A DNA stretch of 37,402 bases from Rossellomorea aquimaris (GTDB taxonomy: Bacteria > Bacillota > Bacilli > Bacillales > Fictibacillaceae): positions 1-37,402 of the forward strand of contig JAIVLN010000014.1 in NCBI GenBank assembly GCA_020524245.1, given 5' to 3'. Made by a program: the position numbers and the translations under genes. Below the pieces are notes generated by a model. That model made no database searches and was not told where the DNA came from. It saw nothing but the letters and a program-made list of their open reading frames with translations. Positions 33,436 through 37,402 of the stretch are shown here, in pieces. How positions within the stretch are numbered: the first letter of the stretch is position 1; each line of letters opens with the position of its first letter.

Positions 33436-33564
33436 CCTTCATATATGTTCGGGGATATGGCCCGAATGTCTCTACCAGATCACCGTAAATGGTCTGACTA
33501 TGAAGGCAGGCACTGTTATGCGCACATTACAGGACCCTGCCTTCAATGGTTTGGGTTCTTTTTC
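33436..33564 (+). promoter_or_regulatory. Guanine riboswitch of guaA with terminator
   Basis: Purine aptamer 33436-33506: P1 CCTTCATA / TATGAAGG, P2 around GATATGG, P3 loop CCGTAAA, J2/3 TCTCTACC. The ligand-specificity base is C33498 in TGACTATG, indicating guanine rather than adenine. Downstream, AGGACCC (33531-33537) and GGGTTCT (33553-33559) followed by TTTTC form a terminator. The P1 3' strand GAAGGCAGG can pair instead with CCTGCCTTC (33536-33544) as antiterminator. This makes an OFF switch: guanine stops guaA transcription. Confidence 0.92.
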
Positions 33565-33624
33565 TTTATATCTAATGGAAAAAAGAAGCAATTACACAAT
33601 TCGATAGAGAGGTGGCTGACTTTC

Positions 33625-35163
33625 ATGCAAGTAACTGAAGAAATGATTATCGTTCTAGATTTTGGCGGGCAATACAATCAATTGATTACACGACGGATCC
33701 GTGACTTAGGGGTGTACAGTGAACTGCATTCCCATAAGATTACGGCTGAAAAGATCAAAGAACTCAATCCGACAGGAATCATTTTCTCTGGAGGACCGAA
33801 CAGTGCTTATGCACCGGATTCTCCTAAGTGTGATGAGCGTATCTTTGATCTTGGAATTCCGATTTTAGGAATCTGTTACGGGATGCAATTGATGACGCAC
33901 CACTTCGGTGGAAAGGTTGAAAAAGCGAACCACCGTGAATATGGAAAAGCGACTGTCGCCATCCGTAACATGAATGACCTATATAAAGATTTACCGGAAG
34001 AACAAACGGTATGGATGAGTCACGGGGACCTGGTTGTCGCTCCTCCAGAAGGATTCCAGACTGATGTGACAAGCCCGTCTTGTCCAGTTGCAGGAATGAG
34101 TGACCCTTCTCGTAATTTATATGGCGTGCAATTCCACCCAGAAGTAAGACACAGTGAGCACGGGGACGAACTGCTGAAGAACTTCGTCAAGAACATCTGT
34201 AAGTGTGAAGCAGTTTGGTCTATGGAAAACTTTATTGAAGACGAAATTCAGAAAGTGCGCGATACCGTCGGTGATCAAAAAGTTCTATGTGCTTTGAGCG
34301 GTGGTGTTGATTCTTCCGTCGTTGCAGCATTGATCCACAAGGCCATTGGTGACCAGCTTATTTGTATGTTCGTCGATCACGGTCTCCTGCGTAAAGGTGA
34401 AGCGGACAGCGTCATGGATACGTTCCGAGATTCCTTCAATATGAATGTGGTCAAAATCGATGCGAAAGATCGTTTCCTCAGCAAGCTTGATGGTGTTACG
34501 GATCCAGAACAGAAACGTAAAATCATCGGGAATGAGTTCATCTACGTATTTGATGAAGAAGCTGCTAAGCTTGAAGGCATTAAATACCTTGCGCAAGGAA
34601 CGCTTTACACAGATATCATTGAAAGTGGAACAGACACAGCACAAACGATCAAGTCACACCACAATGTCGGTGGACTTCCAGAGGACATGCAGTTCCAATT
34701 GATCGAGCCGTTGAACACACTCTTCAAGGATGAAGTGCGTAAAGTCGGTACGGAACTTGGATTGCCGGATGAAATCGTTTGGCGTCAACCGTTTCCTGGA
34801 CCAGGTCTAGGAATCCGTGTACTTGGAGAAGTGACGGAAGAGAAGTTGAAAATCGTCCGTGATTCGGATGCGATTTTACGCGAAGAGATTAAGAATGCGG
34901 GTCTCGACCGTGACATCTGGCAATACTTCACGGCGCTTCCAAACATGAGAAGTGTTGGTGTCATGGGAGATGCACGTACGTACGACTATACGGTTGGAAT
35001 TCGTGCGGTTACCTCAATTGACGGAATGACTTCGGATTGGGCTCGTATTCCATGGGATGTGCTCGAGCGCATTTCGACTCGTATCGTAAATGAGGTCGAT
35101 CATGTCAATCGTATTGTGTACGACGTAACTTCTAAGCCGCCTTCAACAATCGAGTGGGAATAA
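33625..35163 (+). CDS. guaA: GMP synthase (glutamine-hydrolysing)
   Basis: A 512-residue enzyme that aminates XMP to GMP using glutamine and ATP. The class I glutamine amidotransferase domain comes first (catalytic C84 in GICYGMQ, and QFHPEVRH). The ATP-pyrophosphatase domain follows (SGGVDSSV) and then the dimerisation domain ([17 protein letters not shown]-terminal KPPSTIEWE). The frame is open upstream, through the riboswitch, but ATG 33625 after GAGAGGTGG gives the family length. Controlled by the guanine riboswitch. Confidence 0.96.
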   Translation: MQVTEEMIIVLDFGGQYNQLITRRIRDLGVYSELHSHKITAEKIKELNPTGIIFSGGPNSAYAPDSPKCDERIFDLGIPILGICYGMQLMTHHFGGKVEKANHREYGKATVAIRNMNDLYKDLPEEQTVWMSHGDLVVAPPEGFQTDVTSPSCPVAGMSDPSRNLYGVQFHPEVRHSEHGDELLKNFVKNICKCEAVWSMENFIEDEIQKVRDTVGDQKVLCALSGGVDSSVVAALIHKAIGDQLICMFVDHGLLRKGEADSVMDTFRDSFNMNVVKIDAKDRFLSKLDGVTDPEQKRKIIGNEFIYVFDEEAAKLEGIKYLAQGTLYTDIIESGTDTAQTIKSHHNVGGLPEDMQFQLIEPLNTLFKDEVRKVGTELGLPDEIVWRQPFPGPGLGIRVLGEVTEEKLKIVRDSDAILREEIKNAGLDRDIWQYFTALPNMRSVGVMGDARTYDYTVGIRAVTSIDGMTSDWARIPWDVLERISTRIVNEVDHVNRIVYDVTSKPPSTIEWE

Positions 35164-35207
35164 ACGAACGATCTGTCGATTAATCGGATTAATGTTCGGA
35201 TTTTATG

Positions 35208-35236
35208 TTGACAATATTCGTCAAAAACTGTACACT
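35208..35236 (+). promoter_or_regulatory. Promoter of pbuG
   Basis: TTGACA (35208-35213), 17 bases, TACACT (35231-35236). The preceding guaA tail has only a weak possible terminator (CGAAC / GTTCG), so guaA transcripts might also enter pbuG. Confidence 0.75.
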
Positions 35237-35260
35237 TTAGTTGAAAATTACATTAAAGAA

Positions 35261-35332
35261 CCATCGTATAATATCGAGAATAGGGCTCGAAAGTTTCTAC
35301 CAGGCTACCGTAAATGGCTTGACTACGAGGGG
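35261..35332 (+). promoter_or_regulatory. Guanine riboswitch of pbuG
   Basis: Purine aptamer with P1 TCGTA (35264-35268) / TACGA (35324-35328), P2 TCGAG / CTCGA, J2/3 TTTCTACC and L3 CCGTAAA. C35323 in TTGACTACG marks guanine specificity. P1 is shorter than in the guaA switch. Confidence 0.9.
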
Positions 35333-35406
35333 ATAGATAGAAGAACATAGGTCCGTCTATATTCCATAGATTCCTTATAATTCCGTTCTTTTCCCTTGTC
35401 GTTCAA

Positions 35407-35436
35407 AACTCCAGGTAACCTGCCTGGAGCTTTTTC
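35407..35436 (+). terminator. Riboswitch-controlled terminator of pbuG
   Basis: CTCCAGG (35409-35415) / CCTGGAG (35423-35429), then CTTTTTC. It lies about 75 bases after the aptamer and 62 before the pbuG start, so guanine should attenuate transcription here. Confidence 0.85.
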
Positions 35437-35497
35437 TATTCTTTTAGCATTACGTTAAGCGGTTTTTTAGATTCATAGAAAAATAGGAGTGTGGGGA

Positions 35498-36793
35498 ATG
35501 GAACGATTTTTCGGCTTTAAAGAACACGGTACATCGTATCGCAAAGAATTCATCGCAGGTTTAACTACGTTTTTATCTATGGCTTATATCTTATTCGTCA
35601 ACCCGGCTATTTTAGGGGATGCGGGCATGGACAAGGGTGCGGTCTTTGTCGCTACTGCTCTTGCGGCAGCAATCGGTACACTCATCATGGGTGTCCTCGC
35701 AAACTACCCGATCGCGCTAGCACCAGGTATGGGCTTGAATGCCTTTTTCACCTATTCTGTCGTCATGGTCATGGGGATTCCTTGGCAAACAGCACTAGCA
35801 GGTGTGCTCGTTTCTGGACTCGTATTCATCGTCATCACGTTATTGAAGATCCGTGAAACGATCATTAACGCCATTCCGCAAGAATTAAAATATGCAGCAG
35901 CAAGCGGGATTGGGCTTTTCATCGCATTCATCGGATTGCAAAACGCTGGAATCGTAGAGAACAACGATTCAACGCTCGTGCAGCTCGGAAATCTGACAAA
36001 CGGATCCACATTATTAGCGATTTTCGGACTTATCATTATCGTCCTTTTCATGGTCCGTGGGGTAAAAGGCGGAATTTTTTACGGGATGGTCATTACGGCA
36101 ATCGTTGGGATGATCTTCAAGCTGGTTCCACTTCCGTCTGGCATCGTTGGAGCGGTACCAAGCTTGGAACCAACATTCGGAGTTGCGATTTCGTATTTAG
36201 ATCAAATTACGACCATCGATATGCTTGTAGTCGTGCTGACGTTCTTGTTCGTCGATTTCTTTGATACAGCAGGAACGTTGATGGCAGTTGCAACACAAGC
36301 AGGACTGATGAAAGAGAACAAATTACCTAGAGCGGGACGCGCACTACTTGCGGACTCCTCAGCGACAGTGATTGGATCTGTCCTTGGTACATCTACAACG
36401 ACTGCGTACATCGAGTCTTCATCAGGTGTTGCAGCAGGCGGAAGAACGGGCTTTAGTTCCGTCGTAACAGCTGGATTCTTCTTACTGGCATTACTTTTTT
36501 CACCTTTATTAGGTGTGATTACACCATCTGTCACTGCGCCTGTGTTGATCATTGTGGGTGTGTTAATGGTAGGAGTCCTTGGTAAAATCGAATGGCATCG
36601 TTTCGAAATTGCAGTTCCAGCATTTCTTACCATCATTGCTATGCCATTGACCTACAGTATCGCAACTGGAATTGCGCTCGGGTTTATTCTGTATCCGATC
36701 ACGATGATCGTTAAGGGTGAGGCGAAAAAGGTTCATCCGATCATGTATGCGATGTTCTTTATCTTTATCTTATATTTTGCATTTCTTGCGTAA
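35498..36793 (+). CDS. pbuG: Guanine/hypoxanthine permease
   Basis: A 431-residue, highly hydrophobic transporter of the AzgA-like branch of the NCS2 family, with about 12-14 membrane segments. Family marks are FLSMAYILFVNPAILGDAGM, ANYPIALAPGMGLNAFFTY, VDFFDTAGTLMAVATQAGL and GTSTTTAYIESSSGVAAGGRTG. It imports hypoxanthine and guanine by proton symport. GTG 35489 is in frame, but AGGAG at 35485-35489 positions translation at ATG 35498. The guanine riboswitch in its leader agrees with the substrate. Confidence 0.93.
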   Translation: MERFFGFKEHGTSYRKEFIAGLTTFLSMAYILFVNPAILGDAGMDKGAVFVATALAAAIGTLIMGVLANYPIALAPGMGLNAFFTYSVVMVMGIPWQTALAGVLVSGLVFIVITLLKIRETIINAIPQELKYAAASGIGLFIAFIGLQNAGIVENNDSTLVQLGNLTNGSTLLAIFGLIIIVLFMVRGVKGGIFYGMVITAIVGMIFKLVPLPSGIVGAVPSLEPTFGVAISYLDQITTIDMLVVVLTFLFVDFFDTAGTLMAVATQAGLMKENKLPRAGRALLADSSATVIGSVLGTSTTTAYIESSSGVAAGGRTGFSSVVTAGFFLLALLFSPLLGVITPSVTAPVLIIVGVLMVGVLGKIEWHRFEIAVPAFLTIIAMPLTYSIATGIALGFILYPITMIVKGEAKKVHPIMYAMFFIFILYFAFLA

Positions 36794-36811
36794 CTTCAAA
36801 CGACCTTTATT

Positions 36812-36840
36812 AGACCGGTCACTTTTGGTCGGTCTTTTCA
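36812..36840 (+). terminator. Terminator of pbuG
   Basis: AGACCG (36812-36817) / CGGTCT (36830-36835) with inner GTC / GGTC pairing, then TTTT. Confidence 0.75.
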
Positions 36841-36859
36841 TATTTTAAGGGGCTATTTA

Positions 36860-37087
36860 TTAATGAACGCCACGTCTGTTTCGTTTATACACTTCTTTCC
36901 TTCTAAAAGGAGTCAACCACCCTGCAATGAGTGAAGCAAAAGGTACCCCCATCACAATGGCTAAACAAATATGTACGATATCGGCCATAGAACTGTAAGG
37001 GACTATGTATCGGAAAACCAATTTCATCAATTGCAAAAACCCGTAGAAGGAAAGTAAGAAGATCATTGAATATAGTATTCTGTACAC
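36860..37087 (-). CDS. Small hypothetical membrane protein
   Basis: About 75 residues with two predicted membrane helices (VYRILYSMIFLLSFYGFLQL and IVHICLAIVMGVPFASLIAG) and a basic tail (PFRRKEVYKRNRRGVH). I do not recognise a family. GTG 37087 has GGTGG six bases upstream; an alternative GTG at 37138 would add 17 residues but has no ribosome binding site. It lies between convergent pbuG and divergent rRNA operon. Hydrophobic composition supports coding; lack of homology evidence keeps confidence moderate. Confidence 0.5.
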   Translation of the reverse strand: MYRILYSMIFLLSFYGFLQLMKLVFRYIVPYSSMADIVHICLAIVMGVPFASLIAGWLTPFRRKEVYKRNRRGVH

Positions 37088-37181
37088 GTTTAACCACCAT
37101 CCTTTACAGCACTTTCTTACTATATAGAATACATTCACTAATACTGTTTGAAATCCTTTTTAAATTTTTTTGGATTTATGG

Positions 37182-37210
37182 TTGACCGTCTATAACATGG
37201 ATGGTATATT
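37182..37210 (+). promoter_or_regulatory. rRNA operon promoter
   Basis: TTGACC (37182-37187), 17-base spacer, TATATT (37205-37210), about 130 bases before 16S. Only one such promoter is visible between the small minus-strand ORF and 16S. Confidence 0.85.
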
Positions 37211-37241
37211 AGAAAAGTCGCTTCGGGAGAGAGGCGAAAAC

Positions 37242-37254
37242 AGCTCTTTGAAAA
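37242..37254 (+). promoter_or_regulatory. boxA antitermination site in rRNA leader
   Basis: AGCTCTTTGAAAA followed by CTGAAC is the usual Bacillus rRNA leader boxA, bound by NusB-S10 for antitermination. Confidence 0.8.
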
Positions 37255-37340
37255 CTGAACAAAAGCCAAGCGTGAAACGGGTCTTTTTAAAAAGAACCCT
37301 GAATCAATTTCGATTTACATTTAATGAGCAATCAAACACT

Positions 37341-37402
37341 TTATTGGAGAGTTTGATCCTGGCTCAGGACGAACGCTGGCGGCGTGCCTAATACATGCAA
37401 GT
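37341..37402 (+). rRNA. rrs: 16S ribosomal RNA, 5' end (runs off window)
   Basis: TTATTGGAGAGTTTGATCCT and the following GGCTCAGGACGAACGCTGGC are the conserved 16S 5' end. Only the first 62 bases are present. It is a second rRNA operon in the same orientation as the one ending at the left edge. Confidence 0.98.

Noticed and set aside
33436-33506. Adenine-type reading of the guaA riboswitch
   Set aside because: The specificity base is C in TGACTATG; adenine aptamers have T there.

Overview
The window looks like chromosome from a Firmicute of the family Bacillaceae, related to Bacillus but not B. subtilis itself. The evidence is strong GGAGG ribosome binding sites with GTG and TTG starts, a CIRCE-controlled groES-groEL pair with a TTG-started groES, guanine riboswitches, an rRNA leader with a Bacillus-type boxA, and gene order matching B. 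subtilis over long stretches (thiL-tsaE-tsaB-rimI-tsaD / ydiF / moaC / rex / tatA-tatC / ydiK-ydiL / groES-groEL / yeaC-yeaD-yebA / guaA / pbuG). It is bounded by two rRNA operons in the same orientation: the 3' part of a 5S gene at the left edge and the first 62 bases of a 16S gene at the right edge.

Bases 1-1071 hold no credible protein gene. They contain the 5S end, a 5S-like sequence whose helix IV is replaced by a two-hairpin module resembling the Bacillaceae-1 RNA motif, an array of exactly 21-bp repeats, a 24-bp perfect palindrome, another 5S scrap and a structured Bacillaceae-type repeat. Bases 1072-8152 are a sugar-uptake and hydrolysis cluster: LacI-type repressor, binding lipoprotein, two permeases, GH1 and GH30 glycosidases, with matching operator palindromes. 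The cluster has no ATPase gene. A Cys/Met-type PLP enzyme follows, then a small tRNA locus (initiator tRNA-Met, tRNA-Asp) littered with tRNA fragments, then ilvE.

Bases 11411-15016 are the thiL and t6A-modification operon (tsaE, tsaB, rimI, tsaD). A repeat-rich spacer and a secreted subtilisin-type protease lie between tsaD and the ydiF-like ABC-F gene. In front of ydiF is a dense cluster of DnaA boxes. Next come moaC, rex, tatA and tatC, a second 21-bp repeat array, an ECF sigma / anti-sigma pair, the convergent ydiK-ydiL membrane genes and groES-groEL.

The right third holds a MerR-type coiled-coil DNA-binding protein, a MoxR / DUF58 / transglutaminase operon, a hairpin element with imperfect terminal inverted repeats, and guaA and pbuG, each behind its own guanine riboswitch. 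A small membrane-protein ORF on the minus strand precedes the next rRNA promoter.

The most interesting unexplained material is non-coding: the 5S-derived RNA, the two helically phased 21-bp arrays, the DnaA-box cluster, the inverted-repeat element before guaA, and a possible upstream ORF in the ABC-F leader.
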